Notes: generated from the sequence alone by a model not told the origin. A stretch of DNA of 46,352 nt from an uncultured Pelagibacteraceae bacterium (GCA_902609705.1 CACLSX010000005.1:1-46352); one strand, 5' to 3'; numbered from the stretch's first letter, positions 1-9,098 are shown. Program-made: numbers and translations.

Positions 1-1
1 T

Positions 2-595
2 TCAAAAGAGTTTGAAACTTTAGGATTCTACATATCTGATCATCCATTGAATCAATTTAATTCAATCTTCAAACAATTTAATGTAATAAGTTTTGATGAA
101 TTTGAAAATAACACGAATATTTTAAGCTCTAATGTAGCCTGCACTGTCTTAAAAGTACAAGAAAAGAAAACTCAAAAAGGAAATTCGTATGCTATAATTA
201 AATTTTCTGATTTATCTTCTGTGTTTGAATTATTTATTTTCTCAGATATTTTTGAAGTAAATCGAGAAATTATCAAAGAAGGAAACTCATTAATGTTAAC
301 CTTAATGAAAAATTATATTGATGAAAATAAAAATCAAAAACGTATTAATGTTAAAAAAATTATTTTGTTAAAAGATATTATTGATAAACCAATAAAAAAT
401 ATAACCTTTAAGTTTAAAAACATTGTAGATTTAAAAGGTCTAAAAAAACTAAGTAAAAAAGATGCTGAAACAGTAGTTAAAGTTTTACTTGAAGAAAAGG
501 AACGCACAATATTATTTCAGCTAAAGGATAAAAGAAAAGTTACAAATAGACTGTTAAATATCACTAATTTAGATAAAAATGTGCTAGTTCAATAA
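2..595 (+). CDS. dnaE: DNA polymerase III subunit alpha, C-terminal part (partial)
   Basis: This is the 3' end of the replicative DNA polymerase catalytic subunit; the gene runs off the left edge. The frame is open from base 2, and the first residues (SKEFETLGFYISDHPLNQF) match the conserved ETLGFYxSxHPL segment after the polymerase and helix-hairpin-helix domains of DnaE. An OB-fold-like stretch follows (residues about 45 to 115 of this fragment, with VACTVLKVQEKKTQKGNSYA), then a short C-terminal region. About 197 residues of the roughly 1150 expected are visible. It ends in TAA, 122 bases before rpsB, and the gap is taken up largely by the rpsB leader. I see no strong terminator after it, so read-through into rpsB is possible. 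Confidence 0.93.
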   Translation, partial: SKEFETLGFYISDHPLNQFNSIFKQFNVISFDEFENNTNILSSNVACTVLKVQEKKTQKGNSYAIIKFSDLSSVFELFIFSDIFEVNREIIKEGNSLMLTLMKNYIDENKNQKRINVKKIILLKDIIDKPIKNITFKFKNIVDLKGLKKLSKKDAETVVKVLLEEKERTILFQLKDKRKVTNRLLNITNLDKNVLVQ

Positions 596-644
596 AAAAA
601 AGGTTGTTTTTCATTCTAAAATTAGTATTTATTCCTCAAATTAA

Positions 645-717
645 CACGCACACAATTAATGGTTTTATACCTCCGGTCCCTTGGGCAGTAATTGTGGTGG
701 CATAACCGGGAAAAAAT
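645..717 (+). promoter_or_regulatory. Structured rpsB mRNA leader with probable pseudoknot (r-protein S2 autoregulatory type)
   Basis: The last 70 bases before rpsB are clearly more GC-rich than the surroundings and can fold. CACAATTA (651-658) pairs perfectly with TAATTGTG (689-696). Inside that loop GGT (661-663) can pair with ACC (669-671). CCGGT (673-677), also inside the loop, is complementary to ACCGG (705-709) outside the stem, which makes an H-type pseudoknot. The 3' strand of the pseudoknot lies only 8 bases before the ATG, where a Shine-Dalgarno site would be, so folding could block initiation. Established knowledge: a cis-regulatory RNA before the S2 gene has been reported in Candidatus Pelagibacter ubique. 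Control by S2 itself is inferred. Confidence 0.8.
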
Positions 718-1470
718 ATGAAAATACCTAAATTAACAATCGAACAATTATTAGAAGCAGGTGTCCATTTAGGTCACAAAACTTTGAGATGGAATCCAAA
801 AATGAAAAAATATATTTTTGGAAAAAGAGACTCTATTCATATAATTGATTTAACACAAACACTTGAACTTACAAATGTAGCATTACAAAAGGTTCATGAA
901 ACGATATCTAATGGTGGAAAAATATTGTTTATATCTACAAAAAAACAAGCTTCTGAAGCTGTTGCTCAACTGGCTAAGGAAACAAATCAATATTTTGTAA
1001 ATTATAGATGGTTAGGGGGTATGTTAACCAATTGGGGAACTATATCAAACTCCATAAAGAAATTAAATAAAATCAATTCAGATCTCTCTTCTGAAAATAG
1101 AGGTTTCACAAAAAAAGAATTACTTAAAATGAGTGGACTAAGAGATAAATTGCAAAGATCATTAGGTGGGATAATGGAGATGAAAAAAATTCCAGATTTA
1201 GTATTTATTATTGATACAAATTATGAGTCTCTTGCAATTAAAGAGTCAATTAAACTTAAAATTCCTATTATAGCAATTTTAGATACAAACTCTAATCCTG
1301 AAGGCATTGATTATCCTATTCCTGGTAACGATGATGCAAGGAGATCGATTGATTTATATTGTAATTTAATGAAAGATACGATCGAAGACGCTAAACAAAA
1401 TCTAAAACCAATAAATGACACTAATAAATCTGAAGAAGATTCCAAATTACAAGAAAAAAAATTAAACTAG
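718..1470 (+). CDS. rpsB: 30S ribosomal protein S2
   Basis: S2 is a small-subunit ribosomal protein that binds late in assembly on the back of the 30S particle. The product is 250 residues, normal for the family. Hallmarks are LLEAGVHLGHKTLRWNPKM near the N-terminus, RWLGGMLTNW near residue 100, PDLVFIIDTN, and IPIIAILDTNSNPEG followed by IPGNDDARRSI. The tail after residue 230 is lysine/glutamate-rich. The ATG at 718 follows the structured leader and has no good Shine-Dalgarno sequence of its own. tsf begins 6 bases after the stop, the usual rpsB-tsf operon. Confidence 0.97.
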   Translation: MKIPKLTIEQLLEAGVHLGHKTLRWNPKMKKYIFGKRDSIHIIDLTQTLELTNVALQKVHETISNGGKILFISTKKQASEAVAQLAKETNQYFVNYRWLGGMLTNWGTISNSIKKLNKINSDLSSENRGFTKKELLKMSGLRDKLQRSLGGIMEMKKIPDLVFIIDTNYESLAIKESIKLKIPIIAILDTNSNPEGIDYPIPGNDDARRSIDLYCNLMKDTIEDAKQNLKPINDTNKSEEDSKLQEKKLN

Positions 1471-1476
1471 TTTTTT

Positions 1477-2328
1477 ATGAGTGATATTGAAAAAGTAAAA
1501 AATCTAAGAAAATCTACAGGAGCAGGTTTCAAAGATTGTAATATGGCATTAAAAGAAGCTAATAATAATTTAGAAAAAGCTGCTGAAATTTTAAGAATTA
1601 AAGGTGTTGCTAAAGCTACAAAAAAAATGTCTAGAGAAGCTAAAGAGGGTGTTATTGTAATAAGTGGAGACATAAACAAAACTTCTTTAATTGAAATAAA
1701 TTGTGAGACAGACTTTGTTGCAAAGAATGAGGATTTTTTAAAATTTGTTAAAGAAATATCTGATTTGAACAATATGTGCTCATCAGATTTAGATAATTTG
1801 AAGAAGTCTAAAATGTTAAATGGAACTAGTGTTGAAGAAAATCTTGTAGCATTAATAGCTAAAATTGGTGAAAAAATTACTATTGGTCAGTCTGTAACTA
1901 TAAGCAATCCAAATTCACAAAATTACTATTATCAACATTCAATTATAAAAGATAATGTTTCTAAATTAGGAGTGATTGTATCTCTAGAAACAAATAAAAA
2001 AAATGATCAAATTAGTTTATTTGGAAAACAATTGTCCATGCATATTGCAGCCTCAAATCCAATAGCATTAAATTCAGATGAAATTAAGAAAGAATTAATA
2101 GAAAAAGAAGAAAAATTAATTTCTGAAGAATTAAAAAGTACTGGAAAATCAGATGATATAGTGAAGAAAATAAGTATTGGCAAATTGAATAAATTTAAAC
2201 AAGAAAATAGTTTATTAACCCAAGATTGGGTTATGGATCCAAAGAAAAAAGTTAAAGATGTGCTAAATGAAATGAAAGTAGAAAATCTTAAAATTAAGGA
2301 ATTTGTTAGAATAAAAATTGGTGAATAA
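1477..2328 (+). CDS. tsf: Elongation factor Ts
   Basis: EF-Ts is the nucleotide-exchange factor that releases GDP from EF-Tu. The product is 283 residues. The N-terminal UBA-like domain is recognisable ([19 protein letters not shown], residues about 9 to 28), and the core carries [14 protein letters not shown] (about residue 72 on), the classic TDFVA exchange motif. The dimerisation region includes LGVIVSLE and [11 protein letters not shown]. It follows rpsB by 6 bases and its TAA overlaps the ATG of frr by one base. In most alphaproteobacteria pyrH lies between tsf and frr; it is absent here. Confidence 0.96.
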   Translation: MSDIEKVKNLRKSTGAGFKDCNMALKEANNNLEKAAEILRIKGVAKATKKMSREAKEGVIVISGDINKTSLIEINCETDFVAKNEDFLKFVKEISDLNNMCSSDLDNLKKSKMLNGTSVEENLVALIAKIGEKITIGQSVTISNPNSQNYYYQHSIIKDNVSKLGVIVSLETNKKNDQISLFGKQLSMHIAASNPIALNSDEIKKELIEKEEKLISEELKSTGKSDDIVKKISIGKLNKFKQENSLLTQDWVMDPKKKVKDVLNEMKVENLKIKEFVRIKIGE

Positions 2329-2879
2329 TGTTTTTAGATAAGAATTATCAAACTAAAATGAATAAAACATTAGAAGTTTTTTCAAAAGAGTTGAGCTCTT
2401 TAAGAACTGGCAGAGCAAATGCAAATATGTTGGATTTAATAAAAGTTGATGTTTATGGTCAGAAGATGCCTATAAATCAACTTGGAACTATTACTACACC
2501 AGAGCCAAGAACAATAAATATACAAGTGTGGGATATAAATAATATTTCTTTAGTTGATGCTGCGATAAAAAAATCAGAACTTGGGTTAAATCCACAAATT
2601 GATGGTCAATTAATAAGACTACCCATTCCAGATTTAAGTGAAGAAAGAAGATTAGAATTAAAAAAAATTGTTAGATCAACAGGAGAAAAGTGTAAAGTTT
2701 CTATAAGAAATATAAGAAGAGAAGCAAATGATGAATTAAAAAAATTATTAAAATCAAAAGATATTACTGAAGATGATGAAAAAAAATTTGAGAAAGTAAT
2801 ACAAGATTACACAGACAATAACATCAAACTAATTGATGAAAAAGTTTCTACCAAAGAAAACGATTTAATGAAGATATGA
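2328..2879 (+). CDS. frr: Ribosome recycling factor
   Basis: RRF splits post-termination ribosomes together with EF-G. The 183-residue product is the family's normal length. It has the expected features: SSLRTGRANANMLD near residue 24, VDVYGQKMPINQLGTI, PEPRTINIQVWD, and the helical-domain motif VRSTGEKCKVSIRNIRREAN. The start ATG shares a base with the tsf stop (TAATG), indicating translational coupling. The C-terminus overlaps uppS by 4 bases (ATGA). Confidence 0.96.
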   Translation: MFLDKNYQTKMNKTLEVFSKELSSLRTGRANANMLDLIKVDVYGQKMPINQLGTITTPEPRTINIQVWDINNISLVDAAIKKSELGLNPQIDGQLIRLPIPDLSEERRLELKKIVRSTGEKCKVSIRNIRREANDELKKLLKSKDITEDDEKKFEKVIQDYTDNNIKLIDEKVSTKENDLMKI

Positions 2880-3568
2880 ATTTACCCAAACATGTAGCCA
2901 TAATAATGGATGGCAATGGTAGATGGGGAATTAAACAAAAAAAATCTAGAAATTATGGACATAGAAAAGGATTAGAGGTTGTTGAAAAAATTATTGAGTC
3001 TGCAACTGAAGAAAATATAAAATATTTAACTTTATTTGTTTTTTCAACAGAAAATTGGAAAAGACCTTTAAATGAAATTAATTACTTATTTCAATTATTA
3101 GAAAATTATATCGATTTAAAATTAAAAAATTTATTAAAAAAAAATATTAAAATTAAGATCATTGGAAATTTAAAACCATTCCCTAGCAATTTAAAAAAAA
3201 AAATTTTAAAAGTACAAAAACTTACTAAGTTTAATAATAAAATACAAATCAATATGGCTTTAAATTATGGTTCGAAACAAGAATTAATACACACAATCAA
3301 AAAATTAAATAAAAAAAAGTTAGCAATTAATGAGAAAAATATTCAAAATAATTTATACACAAAAAATATACCTGATCCAGAAATTTTGATTAGAACAGGA
3401 AATACAAATAGAATAAGTAATTTTTTAATATGGCAATCAACATATTCAGAAATTTTTTTTATAAAAAAAATGTGGCCAGACTTTAATAAAATAGATTTTA
3501 AAAAAATAATTAAGAATTTCAAAAAAATTAATAGAAACTTTGGGGGTCTTACTGACGGAATTAAATAG
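2876..3568 (+). CDS. uppS: Undecaprenyl diphosphate synthase (cis-prenyltransferase)
   Basis: It extends farnesyl diphosphate with isopentenyl units to C55-PP, the lipid carrier for peptidoglycan and O-antigen. The 230-residue sequence opens with the signature HVAIIMDGNGRWG; D12 is the catalytic magnesium-binding aspartate. Other landmarks are HRKGLE, FSTENWKRP and the C-terminal PDPEILIRTG...RISNFLIWQSTYSEIFF. The usual RTGGExRISNF appears here as RTGNTNRISNF, a mild divergence next to the substrate arginines, which are kept. It overlaps frr by 4 bases and cdsA by about 29 bases. Confidence 0.95.
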   Translation: MNLPKHVAIIMDGNGRWGIKQKKSRNYGHRKGLEVVEKIIESATEENIKYLTLFVFSTENWKRPLNEINYLFQLLENYIDLKLKNLLKKNIKIKIIGNLKPFPSNLKKKILKVQKLTKFNNKIQINMALNYGSKQELIHTIKKLNKKKLAINEKNIQNNLYTKNIPDPEILIRTGNTNRISNFLIWQSTYSEIFFIKKMWPDFNKIDFKKIIKNFKKINRNFGGLTDGIK

Positions 3569-4196
3569 AAGAATTTTTACATCTATTGTTTTATTAACTA
3601 TTTCAGTATTAGCAGTATATAGTAAATTCTTATTATTTTTTGTATTAATTTTTTGTTTTTATCAGGTGTTTTTTGAATTTTTCTGTCTATTCAAAAATAT
3701 TCTAAAAAATAATAAATCTAAATTATTCATTATTTTAATTTTTATTTTATTATTATTAGGCTATTCGTTATTATTTATATGGACGTCATTAAATTCAGAT
3801 AATAGTTTTAATAGCATCTATTTATTTTTTTTAATTATGATCTCTATTTCTACAGATATAGGTGGCTACATATTTGGAAAATTATTTAAAGGAAAGAAGT
3901 TAATAACAATTAGTCCTAATAAAACATATTCAGGAATGATTGGGTCATTTATTACATCTATATTAGTAGTTTACTTAATCTTTATGGACTATTTCGATAA
4001 CGTTATTTTATTAATTTTAATAATATTAATATCAGCCGCTTCACAAATTGGAGATATATTTATTTCTTATATAAAAAGATTAAGTAATGTTAAAGATACT
4101 GGAATATTATTACCAGGTCACGGTGGTCTTCTCGATCGTTTTGATGGTATTATATTTGCAATAATATTAGGCTCGATTATAAAAATTTTTATATGA
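3540..4196 (+). CDS. cdsA: Phosphatidate cytidylyltransferase (CDP-diglyceride synthase)
   Basis: It converts phosphatidic acid and CTP to CDP-diacylglycerol, the branch point of phospholipid synthesis, in the inner membrane. The family signature is present near the C-terminus: SYIKRLSNVKDTG, then LLPGHGGLLDRFDG. Upstream are several hydrophobic helices, and SISTDIGGYIFGKLFKGKKL supplies the conserved acidic/lysine region. At 218 residues it is shorter than the usual 270 to 285, mainly through fewer N-terminal membrane helices. The start is uncertain: no ATG fits, and TTG at 3540 (inside uppS) is the best candidate before the TELNRRIFTSI segment typical of CdsA N-termini. It overlaps dxr by 4 bases. 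Confidence 0.88.
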   Translation: MGVLLTELNRRIFTSIVLLTISVLAVYSKFLLFFVLIFCFYQVFFEFFCLFKNILKNNKSKLFIILIFILLLLGYSLLFIWTSLNSDNSFNSIYLFFLIMISISTDIGGYIFGKLFKGKKLITISPNKTYSGMIGSFITSILVVYLIFMDYFDNVILLILIILISAASQIGDIFISYIKRLSNVKDTGILLPGHGGLLDRFDGIIFAIILGSIIKIFI

Positions 4197-5368
4197 CACA
4201 AAAAGTTGCAATTTTAGGATCCACTGGATCTATAGGAACATCAAGTTTGAAATGTTTATCTAACAAAAGTAAATTTAAAATAATTATTCTTTCTGCTAAT
4301 AAAAATTTAATTAAATTATTGAGACAGTGTAAAAAGTATAATGTTAGGCATGCAATTATTGAGGAAACTAAGAATTTCCAAAAATTTAAGGTAATTTTCA
4401 AAAAAAATAATATTAATTTATATTTAGGTTTATCTAATAATATTGAGAGAATATTAAAAAATAAAAAAATAAGTTATTGTATAAATTCAATCTCAGGCAT
4501 AGATGGTCTCGAACCTACATTAAAAATAATTCCTTTAACAAAAAAAATTTTGATTGCTAATAAAGAATCTATTATTTGTGCTTGGGATTTAATTTTTAAA
4601 AGTTTAAAAAAATATAAAACTGACCTTATACCAATAGATTCAGAACATTTTTCAATCTGGAAATTGATTAAACATGAAGAAAAAAAAAATATAGATCGTG
4701 TTATACTTACTGCTTCAGGAGGACCTTTTTTAAGAAAATCAAAAAATCAGATAGGCAATATTAAACCTTACGCTGCATTAAAACATCCTAACTGGAAAAT
4801 GGGAAAAAAAATTTCAATAGATTCATCAACAATGATGAATAAAATATTTGAATTTATAGAGGCAAAAAAACTATTTTCATTAAAAAAGAAACAATTATCA
4901 ATAATAATTCAACCATCATCATTTGTTCATGCAATTGTTTTCTTTAAAGGAAATATCATGAAATTTTTAGCTCATGATACAGATATGACAATTCCCATCT
5001 CAAATGCACTTGATATTCAAAAAGTTAAAACAAATTTTCAAATTAAAAAACAATTTAAAAAATTAAATTATTTAAATTTTCAAAAACCTAAAATTGATCA
5101 ATTTCCCTTATTGTCCATTATCAATCTAATACCAGATAAAGAAACTTTTTTTGAGACAATTTTGATTACAATAAATGATAGATTGGTTCACAACTATTTA
5201 AAAAATGAGATTAGTTATAAATCAATACATTTAAATTTATTAAGATTAATTAAAAGTCCCTTTTTCAGGAAATTTTATAAATTAAAACCAAAAAATATTT
5301 ATGATATAAAAAAGATTATAGAAATTACAAATGTTTACCTTAATGATAAAGTTAAAAACTACGTATAA
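4193..5368 (+). CDS. dxr: 1-deoxy-D-xylulose 5-phosphate reductoisomerase
   Basis: This NADPH-dependent enzyme makes 2-C-methyl-D-erythritol 4-phosphate, the first committed step of the MEP isoprenoid pathway. It has 391 residues, normal length. The N-terminal nucleotide-binding motif is GSTGSIGTSSL (about residues 8 to 18). ANKESIICAW, IPIDSEHFSIW (metal/substrate acidic residues), ASGGPF, and SSTMMNKIFEFIEAKKLF follow in the expected order. The MEP pathway continues with ispDF in this window. ATGA overlap with cdsA; the 3' end overlaps the bamA start by up to 38 bases, so rseP, often found between them, is missing here. Confidence 0.95.
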   Translation: MTQKVAILGSTGSIGTSSLKCLSNKSKFKIIILSANKNLIKLLRQCKKYNVRHAIIEETKNFQKFKVIFKKNNINLYLGLSNNIERILKNKKISYCINSISGIDGLEPTLKIIPLTKKILIANKESIICAWDLIFKSLKKYKTDLIPIDSEHFSIWKLIKHEEKKNIDRVILTASGGPFLRKSKNQIGNIKPYAALKHPNWKMGKKISIDSSTMMNKIFEFIEAKKLFSLKKKQLSIIIQPSSFVHAIVFFKGNIMKFLAHDTDMTIPISNALDIQKVKTNFQIKKQFKKLNYLNFQKPKIDQFPLLSIINLIPDKETFFETILITINDRLVHNYLKNEISYKSIHLNLLRLIKSPFFRKFYKLKPKNIYDIKKIIEITNVYLNDKVKNYV

Positions 5369-7610
5369 TAAAATTACAATTTATAAGAAAATTATTTTTT
5401 TTATAATGGCTTTTTTTTTATATATTCAACCTGTTTTTTCAAAAACTATAAAAGATTTTATTATTAAAGGAAATGAAAGAGTCTCAGATGAGACTATTAT
5501 AATGTTTTCATCCTTAAACATTGGAGACAATATAAATGATAATATATTAAATGAAGCGATAAAAAAAATATATTATACAGATTATTTTAAGAAGGTTGAA
5601 ATTTCAGAGAAAAATAATATCGTCAATATTTTAGTTGAAGAAAATCCCATTATACAATCAGTATTAATTGAGGGAATAGATCGTGATAGTCTTTATGAAA
5701 AAATAAAAGAGATAACATCTAAGATTGAAAAATATCCATTCGTTGAAAATAAAATTAATGAACAAGTTTTGTTATTAAAGAATATATTAAAATCCTACGG
5801 ATATTATTTTGTAAAATTAGAAACTTCAATAAATAAAAATCAAAATAATACTGTTGATCTAAAATATGACTTCGATTTGGGTGATGTAGCAAAAATAAAA
5901 AAAATAAATTTTATTGGTGATAAAATATATAACGATACTATTCTAAGAAATATAATAATATCTGATGAAGCTAAATTTTGGAAATTTATAACAAAAAATA
6001 AATTTTTGGATTTAAATAGAATTAATCTTGATGTTAAAAGATTAAAAAATTTTTATAAAAATAGAGGCTTTTATAATGTTAAAATAAAATCTACAACGGC
6101 AATAATTACAGATGAAAATCAATTTAAATTAGTATTTAACATAAATGCTGGTAATAAATTTTATTTTGAGAATATAAATTTTTCAAATGATAAAAAGTTA
6201 GCAGAAATAAATTTAGATAAATTTAAAAAAGATTTTTTAAAACTTAAGGGAAAACCATATTCTGAAAAAAAAATAAATAGATTAATTGATGATATAAATA
6301 ATTTTACTTTAAATAATGATTTTGTTTTCTTAAATGCTAATTTTAATGAAATTATTAAAGAAGAAAATAAAATAGATATAATTATTAATCTTGATGATGT
6401 TGACAAAAAATTTGTTGAACGAATTAATATACTTGGAAATTTTATTACTGATGAAAAGGTTATTAGGAACTCTTTGATTATTGATGAAGGAGACGCATTT
6501 AATGAAATTCTATTTGATAGATCAATTGCAAATATTAAATCCCTTAATATTTTTAAAAATGTTAATTACTCTCAAACTGAAAACGATAATTCAAATAAAA
6601 TTATAAACATAACCGTTGAAGAGAAGCCCACAGGTGAAGTTTTTGCTGGAGCTGGCACAGGAACAACAGGTACAAATATAACTGCGGGAATTAAAGAAAA
6701 TAATTATCTAGGTCTTGGTATCAAACTCGATACAAATTTAACAATCACGGATGATTCTATTAGAGGCAAATTTTCTGTTATAAATCCAAATTATAATAAT
6801 TCAGATAAATCAGTAAAAACCGTTATTGAAAGTTCAGCAGATGATTTCTTTACACTAAGTGGATATAAGACAAGTAGAACTGGTGTTACTTTAGGAACTG
6901 AGTTCGAACAGTTGAATGACTTGTATATAAATCTTGAAATGTCAAACTATTATGAAGATTTAGAAACATCTTCGACTGCAAATAGTATTGTCAAAAAACA
7001 AGAGGGCAGTTATTTTGAAAATTTAATTACTTATTCGATTAGATATAATAAACTAGATCAAAATTTTCAACCATCTGATGGTTTTATAAATTCTTTTTCA
7101 CAAACATTACCAATAATTTCTGATGATAAATCTTTAGAGAATAAATTTACAAGTTCAGTATATCATTCACTTGGGGATAATATAATTTTATCAGCTCAAT
7201 TATATTTAAATACAATAAATTCATTTGACGATAATGTTAGAATTTCAAAAAGAGTATTTGTACCTAGTAGAAGATTAAGAGGTTTTGAGTCTGGTAAAAT
7301 AGGACCTAAAGAGGGAACACAATATATAGGTGGAAATTATGCGGGCGCATTAAATATAAACTCTACATTGCCTAACTTTATTTTTGAGAATGAAAATTTA
7401 GACTTTAATTTATTTCTTGATATGGCTAATGTTTGGGAAGTGGATTATAATAATTCTTTAGATTCTAATAAAATTAGATCTGCAGTTGGGGTTGCAGTAA
7501 ACTGGTTTAGTATCATTGGACCTTTATCTTTTTCTTACGCTATACCTTTAACAGAAGCAAATACTGATATAACTGAAAGTTTTAGATTTCAAATAGGCAC
7601 ATCATTTTGA
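5331..7610 (+). CDS. bamA: Outer membrane protein assembly factor BamA
   Basis: BamA is the essential Omp85-family insertase that folds beta-barrel proteins into the outer membrane. The 759-residue product has a signal peptide ending near IQPVFS-KT, five POTRA-type repeats (first: IKDFIIKGNERVSDETI; others around IKKINFIGDK, YFENINFSNDK and VERINILGNF), and a C-terminal 16-strand barrel region with the conserved loop motif RLRGFESGKIGPKEGTQYIG. The last residues, FRFQIGTSF, end in the phenylalanine typical of outer-membrane barrels. Starts at ATG 5331 and ATG 5343 are both compatible with the signal peptide; either overlaps dxr. skp follows with a one-base overlap. Confidence 0.95.
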   Translation: MFTLMIKLKTTYNKITIYKKIIFFIMAFFLYIQPVFSKTIKDFIIKGNERVSDETIIMFSSLNIGDNINDNILNEAIKKIYYTDYFKKVEISEKNNIVNILVEENPIIQSVLIEGIDRDSLYEKIKEITSKIEKYPFVENKINEQVLLLKNILKSYGYYFVKLETSINKNQNNTVDLKYDFDLGDVAKIKKINFIGDKIYNDTILRNIIISDEAKFWKFITKNKFLDLNRINLDVKRLKNFYKNRGFYNVKIKSTTAIITDENQFKLVFNINAGNKFYFENINFSNDKKLAEINLDKFKKDFLKLKGKPYSEKKINRLIDDINNFTLNNDFVFLNANFNEIIKEENKIDIIINLDDVDKKFVERINILGNFITDEKVIRNSLIIDEGDAFNEILFDRSIANIKSLNIFKNVNYSQTENDNSNKIINITVEEKPTGEVFAGAGTGTTGTNITAGIKENNYLGLGIKLDTNLTITDDSIRGKFSVINPNYNNSDKSVKTVIESSADDFFTLSGYKTSRTGVTLGTEFEQLNDLYINLEMSNYYEDLETSSTANSIVKKQEGSYFENLITYSIRYNKLDQNFQPSDGFINSFSQTLPIISDDKSLENKFTSSVYHSLGDNIILSAQLYLNTINSFDDNVRISKRVFVPSRRLRGFESGKIGPKEGTQYIGGNYAGALNINSTLPNFIFENENLDFNLFLDMANVWEVDYNNSLDSNKIRSAVGVAVNWFSIIGPLSFSYAIPLTEANTDITESFRFQIGTSF

Positions 7611-8131
7611 TGAAAAAAATTTATTTTTTATTATTGATATTTTTTATTCATACCAATGTATATTCACAAAATATTGTATATTTAGATGTACAGTATATTA
7701 TTGACAATTCTGATATTGGCAAATTTTATAAATCAAAAATAAATACAATACAAGATGAAAACTCAAAAAAGTTGAAAGTTAGAGAAGATGAAATTAATAA
7801 AGAAGAGTTATCAATTAATAATCAAAAAAATATTTTAAACAAAGAAGAATTACAAAAAAAAATAAAATCTCTTAACGATCTTCTTAAAAATTATCAAACT
7901 TACAGAAATGATCTTAAAAAAAATGTTGTGGAAAAGAAAAAACTATATACCTCAAAGATTTTAGAGAATTTAAATCCTTTGCTAACTGAATATGTGGACT
8001 CGAAAAATATAACTTTGGTAGTTGAAAAAAAAAATATTTTAGTAGGAATTAAATCTTTAGATATAACTCCTGAAATATTAAAAATTTTAAATGAAAAAAC
8101 AAAAAAAAATAATCTAATTAATGAAAATTAA
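7610..8131 (+). CDS. skp: OmpH/Skp-family periplasmic chaperone
   Basis: Skp-like chaperones hold unfolded outer-membrane proteins in the periplasm on the way to BamA. The 173-residue product starts with a signal peptide (MKKIYFLLLIFFIHTNVYSQ), then the NIVYLDVQYIIDNSDIGK segment typical of OmpH proteins (IAYVDxQxVLxxSxxG), a long charged coiled coil (about residues 50 to 120), and a C-terminal return strand (KNITLVVEKKNILVGIKSLDIT). ATG 7610 is chosen over the in-frame TTG at 7607 because it makes the usual TGATG coupling with bamA. Sequence identity in this family is low, so the call rests on architecture and location. Confidence 0.85.
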   Translation: MKKIYFLLLIFFIHTNVYSQNIVYLDVQYIIDNSDIGKFYKSKINTIQDENSKKLKVREDEINKEELSINNQKNILNKEELQKKIKSLNDLLKNYQTYRNDLKKNVVEKKKLYTSKILENLNPLLTEYVDSKNITLVVEKKNILVGIKSLDITPEILKILNEKTKKNNLINEN

Positions 8132-9098
8132 AAATCCTTTTTTTAAAAAAAATAATAATATATATTTAAATGATATATTAAAAATTTTAGGCAAAAATAA
8201 AGAAAATAAAAAGATTAAAATTAATGATATATCTGATTTAAGTTCTGCTTCTGTAAATGATATTTCCTTTATAAGTAGTCTAAAATATCTTGATATACTA
8301 AAAAAAACAAAAGCAAAATTTGTTATTGCGAATGAGCCTCACTCACGAAAAATTAAATATTTTTGTAAACCAATCATTGTAAAAAATGTTTTAAAATCTA
8401 TATATGATATCACAAAATTATTTTATCCAGATTCATTAAATGATGCAGTTGATTTTTTAGCTGTCACTCCAAATATTGTTAAATATAAAAATATAAAATT
8501 TGGATCGAATGTACTTTTAGGAAATAATGTCAAGATTGGCAAAAATACTATAATTGGTCATAATACAATTATTGAGTCCAATGTAAAAATTGGTGTTTCA
8601 TGTACAATAGGAAATAATGTTTTAATTAAAAATTCGATTATAGGCAATAACGTAAGAATTCTTGACGGTGCTGTAATTGGTAAAAAAGGCTTTGGTTTTT
8701 TTCCTGATAAAAAAAAGAATATAAGATATCCTCATAGAGGTATGGTTATTATTCACGATAATGTTGAGATAGGTTGTAACAATACTATTGATAGAGGATC
8801 TTTGTCTAATACAATTATTGGGAAAAATACTTTTATTGATAATCAAGTACATATTGCACATAATGTTAATATCGGTAATAACTGTATAATAACAGGTCAA
8901 GTTGGATTTGCCGGAAGTTCAAAAATTGGAAATAGCGTTATGATTGGTGGACAAGCAGGCATTTCTGGGCATCTAAAAATAGGTAATAATGTTCAAATAG
9001 GTGGAGGAAGTGGTGTGGTTAAGAATATATCAGACAATTCTAAAGTGATGGGATATCCTGCTAAAGATATAAGAAATTTTTTAAAAGAAAATAAATGA
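8121..9098 (+). CDS. lpxD: UDP-3-O-(3-hydroxyacyl)glucosamine N-acyltransferase
   Basis: LpxD adds the second 3-hydroxyacyl chain (to N2) in lipid A synthesis. It has 325 residues. The N-terminal uridine-binding domain (residues 1 to about 105) is followed by a left-handed beta-helix of hexapeptide repeats (NVKIGKNTIIG and similar, about residues 115 to 300). The catalytic histidine motif is visible in VHIAHNVNIGNN (around residue 240), preceded by GCNNTIDRGSLSNTIIG, a distinctive LpxD segment. It overlaps skp by 11 bases and fabZ by 4 bases. Confidence 0.95.
   Translation: MKIKNPFFKKNNNIYLNDILKILGKNKENKKIKINDISDLSSASVNDISFISSLKYLDILKKTKAKFVIANEPHSRKIKYFCKPIIVKNVLKSIYDITKLFYPDSLNDAVDFLAVTPNIVKYKNIKFGSNVLLGNNVKIGKNTIIGHNTIIESNVKIGVSCTIGNNVLIKNSIIGNNVRILDGAVIGKKGFGFFPDKKKNIRYPHRGMVIIHDNVEIGCNNTIDRGSLSNTIIGKNTFIDNQVHIAHNVNIGNNCIITGQVGFAGSSKIGNSVMIGGQAGISGHLKIGNNVQIGGGSGVVKNISDNSKVMGYPAKDIRNFLKENK

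Noticed and set aside
596..644. Possible terminator after dnaE
   Set aside because: There is an A-run and a T-run but no GC-containing stem preceding a T-tract.
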